Source of the DNA: Diphasiastrum complanatum
Lineage: Eukaryota; Streptophyta; Lycopodiopsida; Lycopodiales; Lycopodiaceae
Reading direction: 5' to 3'
Length of the DNA stretch: 64,000 nucleotides
Assembly: GCA_029204225.1 (NCBI GenBank)
Contig: CM055095.1
Span: forward strand, 19,675,450-19,739,449
Shown here: positions 12,045 to 23,517 of the stretch, in pieces
Layout of the letters: every line of letters starts with the position of its first letter
Position numbering within the stretch: position 1 is the first letter of the stretch
Made by a program: the position numbers and the translations under genes
Notes under the pieces: generated by a model
What the model saw: only the letters and a program-made list of their open reading frames with translations
What the model was told of the DNA's origin: nothing
Databases searched by the model: none

Positions 12045-12655
12045 TTATAAGGCCAACTAATACCCATTCTAAAGTTGTTTGGAAGGAGAAAATTTCATGT
12101 CATTATTAAAAAAATAAATAATAAAAAATCCACGTCATCAATTTTTTTTAATAATAACTTTTACGTGTGCCCATTATATCTCTCTCTCACCGTTTACGTC
12201 TGCCCATTCGGCTACGTGACCCTTTGCCATATATCGCGTCTTTTCTTTTTCTCTCTATCGGACACTATCTTTGTCTCCATACGGATCGATCGATCGTGCC
12301 GGTTGTTTTGCTTCCTTTGATTCTATTTCGTTGCGTGTGAGCTGACAACTTCGTTTGTTTTCCTCGTTGATTGTCGATTCTGCTTGCTCTCCTTTAGCGA
12401 TGGCAGCAAATTTGCTCGATATCCCTTCCACACGAGCATTCGCCATAGTTTTTGATGCATCTTATCTTAGTTTCAACTCCCATTTCCGATGTTTTCAGAT
12501 ATGCTTTGAGAACCTAGTGTTTGGTTGTAGATTCGGGTTACTTGCCTCTGTTCTACTGCGGTTGATAATATGCTTTGATGGAAGGCATTTGATGAGCGGA
12601 GGGAAGAGTGCGAGACAAGTGCATGCTTTGTATCAGGCCGGAAGGTATAATTGAT
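12045..12655 (+). promoter_or_regulatory. Possible host-gene promoter and first exon
   Basis: A TATA-like TTATAA lies at 12045-12050. It is followed after 60-300 bases by a stretch richer in C and T than the surroundings (TCTCTCTCACC, CTTTTTCTCTC), as in plant 5' leaders. An open frame at 12355-12654 (99 codons) has no recognised domain. The SEUSS-like relic starts about 1 kb downstream on the same strand, so this may be its original promoter region, but nothing proves the link. Confidence 0.2.
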
Positions 12656-13759
12656 CATTGAATTGCAGAGTCATTTTTTTTGGTACTGTGATTCTGTGGA
12701 TGTGTGAAAGGCAAAGATTTTTGTGCGTGGCAGACTTTGGAGTGCAAATAAACAAGCATTCCATTTGAGGATTTTACCATTGCATCTACTCATCAGCAGT
12801 CTTATGCATATATTGTTTCTCTTTTGAGCAAGGAGTGTGGAAAACGAACCCGAAACCAGGTTAACCTAGAAAGGGTTTCTTGCAATTGTGGCAGTTTGTA
12901 AGAATTAACAAATTTACTCACAACTCGAGATATAGAGAGGGAAGCTCCATGCTACAATTTTGGAAGGAATCATAGCAAGAGATGGAATGCATCAAAGCAC
13001 GACTTAAAGCACCGTTTCCACATGTATTGGAGCTTTTCAAGGTTTAGTAGCTTCAAGTGCTTTACACATGAGTTTTTGATGAGATTATATACTCCACCAA
13101 TTTCTTTCTCAAGTAAAGGCGTGCGGTGACTTGGTTTGAAGAATCTTTTGGAATGATTACATGTCATTATGTTCATTCTAGGTTTACGTCCTTGACTCCT
13201 TAGGCGTTCTAGCATGATCTTTACTCACGGAGCTGGTATCTTGCTACCAAAGTTAGATAAATATTAGAAATTATTTTTTGATCCACCTTTGGCCAATTTG
13301 TTTTACACCCTACCTCACTTGTAAGCATAAAATGGCAAGCTTGTGCATCTCTTTTTGTTTCCGCTCTTAGGTTATCTGACGGGCATCTTAGGCTGTCGAA
13401 ACAATTTGCAGTGGTGCAGCCTATGTGACATGATCAGTAAAGTTGGTGTAATCTATCGTACTAATGTGTTAAAGAGGTGTAAATCCTTGTAGGATTTCCA
13501 AAAGACAACTCAGGCAATTTAGCTCCAGGTCATTTATGTAGGGAACGTTTATTATCTTGGGCTTCATAACTCATTCCCACTACTGGGATATTGGACACTG
13601 CACCCAGCACACCCAGCTAATATGCAATCTTGTATATGGTTCAGGTGATAATTCTGAATGTTTTAAACGAAAAGAATATGTCCTACGGCGTCTTTCAGTG
13701 TGATTCAAAGTTCTTGTTTTTTGGCATTTCTGAAGTTTTTATTGAGATGGTCAATGTGC

Positions 13760-14320
13760 GAGAACATGCAACATGTTTCTATTAACAACATGCAAGGTAA
13801 GCAAGTGTTGGGTGCTGGAAATGTCCAGCAACAATTGCAATTGCAATCACCTCAGTCGATGGCATCTGTGAAGTTAGAGCCAACCCAAAGTGATGAGAAG
13901 AGCCAATACACCAGCAGCAACATCTTACAACTGCAAAGTTGGAGCCAAAAGTCGAGGAGGAGATGCATCATCATATCGCCCCACACGGGCTTCAAAAACC
14001 TGATTCAATGGTGTCTTCCCATTTGCAGAGACGAGAGGTCTTACACTTGTAGCGACAACACTCTCAACAATTGCAAGCACTGAACCTCATTTGAAAGCAA
14101 CGGTTGTTACAGCAACAACACCAACTATTACAAACCTTGCCACAACATTTGCAATGCCAAGAGCAACAACAACTACAACAAAACTTGTAGCAGCAAAATG
14201 CTAATCTGCAACTGGCTCTACCATCCAAGCAACTTGCATTTGAAGCCGGGGCCTGTGCACGGGTGCTTAATGCAATACATGTATCATCAAAGGCACTGGC
14301 AAGCAGTAAGTTGAAACCAA
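13760..14320 (+). pseudogene. SEUSS-like transcriptional co-regulator relic
   Basis: Broken plus-strand frames encode a glutamine-rich region. It carries SVKLEP, AKLEPKVEEEMHHHI and repeated QQQ tracts, then FEAGACARV. After a one-base frame change this continues as LMQYMYHQRH. The sequence order VKLEP, VKxEP, Q-rich, then C-A-R-(R)-L-x-x-Y-M-Y-x-Q-x-H matches plant SEUSS/SEUSS-like proteins at the entrance to their LIM-binding domain. SEUSS proteins act in the nucleus as adaptors with LEUNIG-type co-repressors in developmental gene control. Here at least two frameshifts and several stops are present, and the rest of the LIM-binding domain was not found downstream, so this is a fragment. Family assignment is from memory of the motif order. 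Confidence 0.5.
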
Positions 14321-14879
14321 TTTGTGTTTTTATCTTCCGAGAGGCGCAAGGGTTCCTTGCTTGTCAATTGTTGTCTCTATGGCCACTACTTCTTAATCAC
14401 GATTTTGCTCTCTAATCAACCTGAGGAGAAATTCCATTGAAAAAAATGGATCAGTCCTGCCTGCATGGTTTTGTGATTACAATAAGAAACTCTTAAGAGC
14501 CTTTTTAAGGAGGTGTGAAATTTGTTGCGGAGTTTTTTGGACCTCGGGCCAAAAAATGGTGGCGGGTGTCTGTTTATGACAATGGGTCGTCATCCAACTG
14601 ATATTTTTCCTCATGTAGAATTCTGTCTACTATATAGACAATGGAGATGTTAAGGTGCAAGGGAGAAAGCTAAAATTACCAAACCTGCACCCTCCACGTA
14701 GTCTTAGTCAGTAAATTGGGTTGCTAATGTCATTTGATGCTATTAATCATGGCACATTTAACTCATTCTTCTTCGTCAAGATTGCATGTTTGTTCACAAG
14801 TACTTCATTGATTATTCACATTAGATTTCTATATAGAACTTATTTTCAACTATCTTACGGTGTTGCACAACTGATGTAG

Positions 14880-15553
14880 GATCAAAGATTGGCTTGTCTG
14901 GATCTTTTCTACCAGCAGAATTACGTGCACCTTCAGCTATGGCTCAATCCAAACCTGTAGCAGAACCACGAATGACCTCTACACCTAAGGGCAAGCTTTT
15001 TCTGGCTGATTTTGAGGTAGGATTTATTTTGGAAAAAAATTTCAGACTTAATGTGATGTCCTTTGAAAAGCATGCAATTAGGGTATAATCTAAGTAACAC
15101 CAAGGTTTCTCCTTACGCTCTATTGAGGCCTTTCCAAACTTTCAGTACATTGTGCTGACACACTCGAATAGTTTGCTGGAAAGTGCATACTGTATCTGCA
15201 CCATGCAAAATTGTACACAGTCTAGAGAGGCATTGCAGCAAATTGGGAGGATAAAAGTCACTGCTTCAGTGACGGATGCAAGTTGTGGAGGCACAAGTGC
15301 CATAGACAAGTCCCTGGTGGACCAAAGGTTTTCAGTACCTGAGCATTGTATAATTTCAAAAAATTTGGTTTTGGGCTTCAATGAAAGGAACAAAAAGATC
15401 CAGGATGGTATCTCACACAACAAAGCTAAAGAGGCTGATTCGAATTCGAATGTAGAAACTAATAATACTATTCATTGTGCATCTCCTTTACATAGAAGTG
15501 GTATTTTTGTACCTATCTCAGGAGATTGCAAGATCAAGAGGTGTTGTTGTCAC
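14880..15553 (+). pseudogene. Spliced exons of an unrecognised plant gene
   Basis: The exon 14880-15016 is framed by an acceptor (GATGTAG|G) and a donor (GAG|GTAGGA). It encodes GSFLPAELRAPSAMAQ and TPKGKLFLADFE. After a 129-base intron with acceptor TTTCAG at 15140-15145, the next exon starts in the same phase (YIVLTHSNSLLESAYC) and stays open to 15553. The agreement of phase, splice signals and open frame is good evidence for a real gene structure. Near 15520 the frame shifts, and a plausible continuation (EIARSRGVVVTSS, then SKSFYNGLRLSDSSSLLLDE at 15670-15800, ending at a GTAATC donor) lies in other frames, so the copy is probably decayed. I do not recognise the family. Confidence 0.4.
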
Positions 15554-15955
15554 TAGTAGCATACCAATTTCTGACGCCAATAAAAATTTTGATAAAATGG
15601 AAGCTAAAATAGGCTACCTTGATAACTCTATTCATACGAAAGGATTCTGAGGGAGATAATCGAAATACGAGCAAGTCATTCTACAACGGACTTAGGCTGA
15701 GTGATTCTTCATCTCTTTTGTTAGATGAAGAGCATGGAGATGAAGCATATTCATTAGATGCATATTCAAATCCTGATTTAAGCCCATTGACCATGATTCA
15801 GGTAATCGAAGTATATTCTATTGTGATACTTCCATTAGTATTATTCAATGTAAAGAACTGGCACACATTGATTCAAGTTATGTAGTTTGACCATTTGCTC
15901 TTATGTGATATAGGTTGTCAAGTCATGTCTTCGGCCAAAGTATCCTCATTTTCCA

Positions 15956-16501
15956 CTATAACTTCAGTTTCTTGAAAAGTATCCTCCTTTTCAAATTCAC
16001 TAGAGCATAAATTTTCAAGTTCATTGTTGCCAGTGGTTTCGGATGCGTTCTCATGACGACGATTAAAATAAAATAGGTCTGTGAGGCTCTTTCTTTCTGT
16101 GGAGATGCAGCCTCCTTTGAGGATTCATTAGAGCAAAGCAATCTCTGAGTGTCATTGTTCTCCTTCATTGCCAATGTACTCTCCAGCTCTTTGGCTTTTG
16201 CAACTGTCTCCTTTGCCTGAACATGGAATGAAATCTCCTCTTCATGAGCTTGAAGTTGACAAGCGTTACTGTTAACATTTAAGCTGCTGCGGCCAAACAT
16301 TGAAGATCCTTTTCCAATAGCAAGCGATTTTGATCTCAAAAGATAAGAGGCAGAGGAGACTCCCTGCCTCACACTATCTTCACAATTCTCAGCATCTGAT
16401 TCTACTAGAGTAGCCATGGTGCCAATTTTGCCGGTGAAGCGCCCCAATGCACTACTCCTTGATCGCAAAAGTGAAGAATCAAAGGAATACCTTGGAGGCA
16501 C
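15956..16501 (-). CDS. Unrecognised ORF, 181 codons, exon-like
   Basis: The minus-strand frame encodes a serine-rich protein beginning PPRYSFDSSLLRSRSSALG, with a second related motif SYLLRSKSLAIGKGSSMFG about 50 residues later. The two LLRSxSxALG-like blocks suggest an internal repeat. A charged, helix-prone stretch follows (AKETVAKAKELESTLAMKEN). Composition is protein-like and unlike the surrounding AT-rich spacer. It may be one exon of a larger gene, since the frame is also open upstream of the first ATG. I do not recognise it, and no link to the plus-strand exons just to its left can be shown. Confidence 0.35.
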   Translation of the reverse strand: MPPRYSFDSSLLRSRSSALGRFTGKIGTMATLVESDAENCEDSVRQGVSSASYLLRSKSLAIGKGSSMFGRSSLNVNSNACQLQAHEEEISFHVQAKETVAKAKELESTLAMKENNDTQRLLCSNESSKEAASPQKERASQTYFILIVVMRTHPKPLATMNLKIYALVNLKRRILFKKLKL

Positions 16502-16833
16502 ATTATGTAAATTGTTTTAAAGAAAAGCCAATCTGCCAAGGCGCTCCTTTAGACAAATGACACAGACTCAAACCACCCATGGGTGCAACCCTCAAGTAGA
16601 TCCTGGGCTAATATGGACACTTTATCTTCAACACACCTCTCTCTTTCTCTCATCTCTTCGGGATCTCTCGAGGTATACTTTACCATGCACCCAAATTTGT
16701 AATTTTTGCAATTTGCAAAAAGTGGGTCAACTTTTTGTTTGAAATGCTCAAGCAGAATGTAGCTCCTTGTGAGCATTGTGGTCACTGTAGCATAATTTAA
16801 TTTTGACCACATCAAACACATTGTTTGAATCAT

Positions 16834-17100
16834 CCATTAAAATAAATACACATTTTTTTTCTCTCTATGTATTTACCATATATATTCTCAATGCATTCTT
16901 TTTTACTTTTGTAAGTAACATGTATGGAAGTATAGATAAATTTTACACATGTTAAAAATGCATATTTGTTGCTTTTGCAGGATTCTCTACAAGGCATGTA
17001 ATATTAGAGCAAAAAATTACTTTTCATAAATCAAGAGGTGATTCTCATTATTTTAATGTCATAGTCAAAATTCAACTAATAAATAAAAATAGTTGAACTT
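16834..17100. other. AT-rich spacer
   Basis: No coding or structural feature seen. Confidence 0.4.
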
Positions 17101-17102
17101 AT

Positions 17103-18025
17103 ATGAATAGAACAAGTAGACGAGCCTTTGCTAGACGTCGAACACAAATAACATGCAAAATTGAATTTCGACTTTATTCAAACGCATGGTTTGAAATAAC
17201 TACATTGGAATTTCAATGGATTGCCTTATGTAATAAAATAGTAACTGAAATGAAACATTGCTCATCATGTGGAGCATCCACATTTCACCCAACTAACAAA
17301 AATATGTTTGTCTCAAAAGACATAAATGTAGTATTTTTAATCTCAAGGCCAATCTTGAAACTTCATCTCATCGAACTACAAACTTTATTTTTAATTGATA
17401 TATCGATTGAAACAACACGTAGAGCAACAAGCTATTTACAAGGAACAACTGGAAAACGATCAATATTTGAAAATCATGTAATTTGTTTTGATATCAACCT
17501 ACAAAAATCTAGAAACACTATAGAAACAACAAAGATTTCAAAAACATTACTCAACCACAATGTTTTGAACAATCCGATCATACAAAAAATCCTTTGTATG
17601 AAACAAAACTTGGTCAAAATGGTTTGTGTTTGGTATCTGCAAACACAATGAAAGATTTTCATGATAAAGATCGACTTGAATCAATGATTCACAACTATGT
17701 AATTTTGGAAGACATCACACAACCAACATCTAGCCAAAAACACTCAAAAACTAACATATACCAATACGTGAACCTCCAATTACGTAGCAAAAAAAATGTA
17801 CATCAACACTCAATGCAATTTACAGCCAATATCAAAGGCTTACCAATAAACCAAGACAATGACAAAATAATCACTCTGGAAACAACTTTGTTTCCTTTCT
17901 TATTTCCATTTGCCCATGGCTTTTATGATGGTGAAATAAATTTCTTGGATGACATTAAAATGAGAGTTAGCTCATTTTTTTCAATTTTTGCATTGTATCC
18001 TCCATATCCATTGATTATGTACTAG
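17103..18025 (+). pseudogene. Possible Helitron replication-protein N-terminal fragment
   Basis: Two overlapping frames (17103-17651 and 17594-18025), probably one gene with a frameshift near 17600. The first begins with a basic segment (SRRAFARRRTQ) and a C-x-x-C pair (HCSSCGASTFHP). The second contains ITLETTLFPFLFPFAHGF followed by INFLDDIKMRVSSFF. The LFPxLFPFxxG box followed by a short helical D/Y-x-K-x-R segment is characteristic of the Helitron-like N-terminal region that precedes the Rep/helicase domains of rolling-circle Helitron transposons. No HUH nuclease motif or helicase follows; the sequence turns into LTR debris by 18291. The call is tentative. Confidence 0.35.
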
Positions 18026-18290
18026 ATTAGACAAGCGATTCTCATTTCCTCCAACACACAATCTATAGCTCTAGAAAAGAACATCAATGACAAAAAATTT
18101 TAATCAGTAAATATATATATATGAAAAACACACATCTGAAAGGATTTGATATGATTCATCATATTTATGAGATATGATTTTTTGAAGAAGTGCTTGAAAT
18201 ACACACTTTTGTGGACATTTTGTGACGACTCTAGTGTTAACTTGGATAAAATGTTTGAGGTTGGCCTTCGTTTCTTTGAGTGTTGCCTTC

Positions 18291-18343
18291 TGTTATGTCC
18301 ATGACCAGAATATAGGATTCAGTATACTCCTAGTCTTGGATAC
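18291..18343 (+). repeat. Start of a plus-strand Gypsy LTR (fragment)
   Basis: It begins TGTTATGTCCATGAC and is the inverted counterpart of 18882-18934 with few mismatches. The same opening is found in the LTRs at 29902 and 36448. Confidence 0.6.
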
Positions 18344-18428
18344 CTAGTACTTGATCTCCACCAAAATTTCAATGAAAAGCAACACCACTCCAAGTTTCCC
18401 AATCTTCGTAAGCCTTTCTTTGATACCA

Positions 18429-18934
18429 ATGTAAGAGAAAGCTCCACAAGATCTTGTTTACAAGACAAACACAATGGAGAAACCACCCAACCAAGTAGAA
18501 TCAACAATCAACTCTAGAAGCTTCACCCCCAAGCCAAGGAATAGAAAGCATGAAAGTAGAGTGAGAGCCTTGCAATGAATCAACCATAAGATGGAGTAGT
18601 AGGGTGAGTTTGGCCTCCTTATATAAGGCTTAGAACCCTCTGTGCATTTAGTAATGCAAAATCCCAACTCCCCTATACATAGGTTCCACTAGAATAGAGT
18701 CTCTATGCATGGATCCTTTATTCATAGAATTGATATTGATACTCTACACATGCACATACTGTCTCAAATCTTGTACTAACTCCGTTTAGTGTGTTATGTG
18801 CCTCAAAAAGATATTAATTACTTCCGGGTCACGTCCAGTATGACGTGGCATAACTAATAGCTTGTTTCATTGGAGTACCGTGTATCCAAGACTAGGAGTA
18901 TACTGAATCCTATGTACTAGTCATGGACATAACA
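18429..18934 (-). repeat. LTR of the chromodomain-Gypsy family, minus strand
   Basis: Read on the minus strand it starts TGTTATGTCCATGAC at 18934 and ends CTCTTACAT at 18429. It is directly followed by a primer-binding site TGGTATCAAAG (18428 downwards). Internally it has a TTAGTTATGCCACGTCA block and a GGACGTG block. Equivalent blocks (TTAGTTATGCTACGTCA, GGACGTGG) occur in the LTRs at 29902-30391 and 36448-36935, so it belongs to the same family. CCTTATATAAGG at about 18616 is a palindromic TATA box. No coding region of the element follows. Confidence 0.65.
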
Positions 18935-19092
18935 CAGATCCTCTCTCTACTTTCATGCTTCCTAATCCTTGGCTTGGGGGTGAAGCTTCTAAAGATTGAT
19001 TGGTTGCGTCTACTTGGTTGGGTGGTTTCTTGACAGTGTGTTCTCTATTGTTTTGTCTTGTAAGCAAGATCTTGAAGAGGTTCCTCTTACAT
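18935..19092 (+). repeat. Plus-strand LTR end with primer-binding site
   Basis: The segment is the inverted counterpart of about 18429-18565 (shared CTACTTTCATGCTT, CTTGGCTTGGGGGTGAAGCTTCT, and CAAGATCTTG near its end). It ends TTACAT directly before TGGTATCAGAACAAGG at 19093, a primer-binding site. The next ~1.3 kb (19110-20384) resembles an untranslated leader with no supported gene. Confidence 0.6.
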
Positions 19093-19109
19093 TGGTATCA
19101 GAACAAGGC

Positions 19110-20384
19110 TTATGAAGATCCGAGAACTTGGAGGAGTATTGTTTTCAACAAAATTTTGAGTGTGAATCAATTGGAATTCTCTTCCAAGTGAAGAGCAAGA
19201 TTTCAAGTGGGCGTACTCTCTTAGTTTCCATTTGCATGTTGCTAAGATCCTTTTTTATTTTTTTTAAATGAGTTTTATGGAGGATTGTCCATGAAAGCCA
19301 ATTTGTGATGTTTTTTTTGGATCTTTTTCTTGTGTAACTCAATTCTTGTGTAGATCTAAAATTTTCAGCAAGTGTACTTTCAATTTAGGGATCATTAATG
19401 ATGAAATTAATGATGCATGTCAGTTCTTTTCATGATTTATGGTTCTAGGTTATGGTTTTGGTCAAAAATTGCTTGTTTTTCATGGTTTTTAACTAGAAAT
19501 TGATAGTAAGAGCTAAAATCTAGATCATTTGGATGCCTATAATTTTGTGAATTGAGTTGCATGTGGGTGTTGCGTGTCATAAATTTCCACATTATAATGA
19601 AGAAAAAATCAGAAAATAGCTAAAAATCATCGTTTTTGCTAGTTTTTTCATAGAAGGCTGTACCATAAAGAGTGAAATCCGAGGCTTTCATGCCTCATAA
19701 AGTTCATGAAGGTCATAAAGATCAAGATCATAGGATGAGCAAATGTGATGATTATCAAAATTTTCAATTCTAGCTTAACTAGTCCACATACTATGAACTT
19801 TTTCCATGATGAATCTGATCTTGAAATGAAAAACTATCTTGATCTTCTTGAGGCTACATACTTTCTCAAGGATGTAAGTGTCCTTCATGGATGATTCACT
19901 TAATCTCAAGAGAAGTTTACAAATTGCCTCACAACATGTAAAAACTTGAATTTTCACATTGTGAGTAACAAACTCATTTTTGCTCTTACCAGATCCAAGA
20001 GCATACATTTGATGACACAACCACTTGCAAATATCCCCAAAGTATTAACTATTGCAATCTTCATATCAAGCACCATGATAAGAGATACCTTCAATTGAAG
20101 TTTACAAATAAGAAGACACATGAAATAGCTCCATATTTTCTTCTACATGATGAAATGAGATCATCCAAATGAACAAGACAAGATAATTGATGAGAAGTAG
20201 ACCTCCTTGGTAGTAACTCTCCATGTGCTTTTTCCAAATCACCATCTTCATGAGCCTTACCATCTTGGAACATAGGTTGAGGTAGATCGCTTGCCTTCTC
20301 CTCCTTGAGATGATCCAAGCTCCTCTTGGCCACACTTCCACAAGGATTAGCACCAATCTTGAAAAGATTACCACATCTAGTCTC
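19110..20384. other. Leader-like or anonymous spacer
   Basis: This is probably the untranslated leader of the LTR ending at 19092, followed by sequence of unknown origin. Minus-strand ORFs at 19775-20020 and 20091-20333 (81 and 80 codons) show no recognised domain. The second is lysine/glutamate-rich (KRSLDHLKEEKASDLPQ) and could be an exon fragment, but nothing confirms it. Confidence 0.35.
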
Positions 20385-20443
20385 ATTGGGCTTAGGAGAT
20401 CAAAAATACATGTGTAGGGCGTCCCACACGTGTGATTTCAGCA
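20385..20443 (+). repeat. Residual 59 bp of Copia 5' LTR
   Basis: It matches the last 59 bases of the 3' LTR at 24075-24133 with one mismatch, including the palindrome CACACGTGTG. It is followed directly by the primer-binding site TGGTATCAGAGCC at 20444-20456. The rest of the 5' LTR is missing. Confidence 0.85.
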
Positions 20444-21197
20444 TGGTATCAGAGCCTACCTAAGTTTTACAAGCAAATCTAATCAAAAAGTTTGCAGATC
20501 TAATCAGATTTCAAGCTAGGAATTGTCTAGATTCTACTTTCTAGCTAGTTTGCAGTTTTTTGGTGATTTAGAGCTTCAAACCACATTGAATGGGCCAGAT
20601 CAGGTACTGTACGGAATTTCAGGTGCTGGCACGCGTGAAATACGCCCATTTTCAAATTGGTGGTTCTCTCTCATCTTAGATCCAAATTTCTTGTAAATTA
20701 GTCCACTAGAAAGCTAGAAATGGTAGAATCTGCTACAATTTGAATCATGACAGTTGGATAAGCCAATCAGAAGTTATAAGCTTTTGAAGAGTCGTAGGTA
20801 GGGTGCCTAGACCTGTGGCAAATCGTGTGTACATGTCATTTATTGCTTGAATGATCACAAAAATCAAAAGCTACACAATCTCATCTATATGTGATTTAGA
20901 CAAAATTTATAGGTTCTAGGCAAATTGTTTCATACAAATAGATTGTATTTGAGTCAATTTGACATTTTTGGAATATTTCACACGTGTGAAATTCAGAGAA
21001 CCATAACTTTTGCCATACTTCATCTTTTTTGATGATTCAAATCTTGTTTTAGAGAGATTGTCAAGCTAGTGAGATCTATCTCACAGTTTCTTTTGCTTAG
21101 TCTTACATAGGATTTGGTTTTGTACCCTTGATTGGTTCCTATAATGAGAAGATAAGCAATTCTTTCATCCATTTTTTTTTTGTTTCCATCATTCTTT

Positions 21198-23498
21198 ATG
21201 ACTTCAATGGGTGTCTTTCTATTAGAAGCAAGTGAAAGATTGTCAACCTCCAATTACTCAATTTGGAAGGTTAGAATGGAATCTGTCTTAATATTACAAG
21301 ATGTGGTGGATATTGCACTTGGCATTGAAGAAGAACCACAAATTCCCCAAGAAATTCCAAAGTACAAAAAGAGAGCCAGGATGGCTCTGCATTATATTAA
21401 GATAAATGTCTCAAATGACAACTTAAGAGAAATTGGTGCCTGTACTAATGCCAAAGATGCTTGGGATACTCTCAAGTCTACCTATGAGGCAAAGAATACT
21501 TCTATACTTCTAACACTAAGAAACCAAATTTTTCAAAGTGTACAGAGAAGTGATGAATGTGCTTCAGCTTATGTAATGAGAGTTAAAGACCTCCATAGAG
21601 AATTGTCATGCATAGGAGACTCCATCAACCAAAATGAACTTGTTCAAGTCATACTTAATGGGTTAAAGGAGGAATATGACAACCTTGTTCAGAGTTATGC
21701 CATTTTGGAGGAGCTACCAAGTTTGGAAGCACTCCAAAGTGTGCTCATTTCTGAAGAATCAAGACAAGAGTATAAACTCTTGAAAATGGAGAGACTGTCT
21801 CTCAACATTGATGGTAAAGCTCTCTTTACCAAAGACAAGCACAAGACAAGAAGTAAGAATCAACACCAATCCTCTTCAAGCAAGAACAATCTTATTTCCA
21901 AGGAGAAAGGAGATGAGGATGAGTCCTCTCAAGCTTCCACATCCAAGAAGAAGAAGAAAAACATCAAGTGTTTCTTTTGTGGCAAGAAGGGACATTATGC
22001 CACCAATTGCTTCAAGAAGAAGAGATGCCTTGATCACCAACCACACATGGGAGCTAGTGGATCCACCACCTTATATGCATATCATTGGATGCAAGTGGGT
22101 GTTCAAGATCAAGTACAATCATGATGGCTCCATCAACAAGTACAAGGCAAGATTATGTGCTAAAGGCTTTGCACAAATATATGGCCTTGACTATGAAGAA
22201 ACCTTTGCTCCTATAGCAAAGATGGTGACAATAAGAATCATAATCTCTCTTGCCTTATTTTTTAAGTGGAAACTGTTTCAACTTGATGTCTTCAATGCTT
22301 TTTTGAATGGCTATCTTGAGGAGGAGATATACATGGAACAGCCTCAAGGATTTATCAAGGATAAATCTAAGGTGTGTTTGCTATTTAGAAGTCTTTATGG
22401 CTTAAAGCAAGCACCTAGATCATGGTATTCAAGACTCAACAACTTTCTACTTTCATTAGGATTTGTGCTTAGTGACTATGATTCTTCTATGTACTTAAAA
22501 TTGATGGTAGTAATATTGTCATTCTTTTAATCTATGTAGATGACATTATTCTTAGTGGAAGTTGTTTGATGCTAGTTCAAGAAACCAAAGATGCACTAGG
22601 AAAAGAATTTAAAATGCAAGGTCTAGGAGAGATCCATTACATTTGGGGCCTTGAGATTGATTTTCATGAAGAGTATGCTTTTATTTATCAATCTAGATAT
22701 GTCTTTTCTATGTTGAGAAAATTCAATATGAAAAATTGTAAAGGCATAGATACTCCCATGGAGCAACATGTAAAAGATCCTATTAAAGGTGATGAAAGAT
22801 CCTTCGAGGACATCACACTTTATAGGAGTCTTATAGGCTCTTTAATTTGGCTTACTATCACTAGACCCGATTTGAGCTATTGTGTGCACAAATTGAGTCA
22901 ATTTATGTAAGATCCCAAGATCCAACATTGGAAGATGGCCAAGAGAGTTCTAAGATATGTATCTTCTACTCAAGATTATGGTTTATTGTACAAGAATGAA
23001 GATCTAACCATTGTTGGCTATTCGGATTCCGATTTTGCAAGCGATAAAATGGATCGAAAGTCCATTAATGCATATACTATCTTTCTTGGAGGCAATCTTG
23101 TGTCTTGGCTTTCAAAGAAGCAAGATACCATATCTCTATCATCTTGTGAGTCCAAGTACAAAGCACTCACTACAACAACTAAAGAGGTGCTTTGGATCAA
23201 GAGGTTAATCATGGAGCTAAAGTGCATCAAAGAGGATGATCCTCCCTTGATCAAATGTGATAACATATCGGCACAAGCTCTTGCAAACAATCCTATTTTT
23301 CATGCAAGAAGCAAGCATATAGAAGTGGCACACCATTTTGTAAGGGAAAAGCTCATTGGAGGTGAAATTAACTTAGAACATGTTGACACATCTTCGTGTA
23401 TTGTTGATCTTCTCACAAAGCCACTTTGCAAAAGTGCCTTCTCAAAGCATAGGTCTAATCTTGGTCTTATCTCAAGATCAATGCTTGATCCACATTAG
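21198..23498 (+). pseudogene. Copia polyprotein lacking protease and integrase
   Basis: Gag starts at ATG 21198 (TSNYSIWKVRMESVL) and is intact through a zinc knuckle CFFCGKKGHYATNC at about 21971-22012. At about 22025-22035 the sequence jumps to the middle of RT (NHTWELV, GCKWVFKIKYN, KARLCAKGFAQ), removing the protease, the whole integrase and the start of RT. The junction is a GAAGAGA/GATGCC-type overlap, and it puts RT in a different frame from gag. RT continues with one frameshift near 22500, where the YVDDIILS active site itself is readable. A stop follows at 22907 (ends FM, TAA), then RNase H at 22935-23498 (YSDSDFASD, SWLSKKQDTISLSS, with SEAEY degenerated to CESKY). Such a deletion derivative could move only with proteins supplied from elsewhere. 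It is the same gag lineage as the element at 4.3-9.7 kb. Confidence 0.9.
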
Positions 23499-23517
23499 AT
23501 ACATTTTTAGGGAGGAG

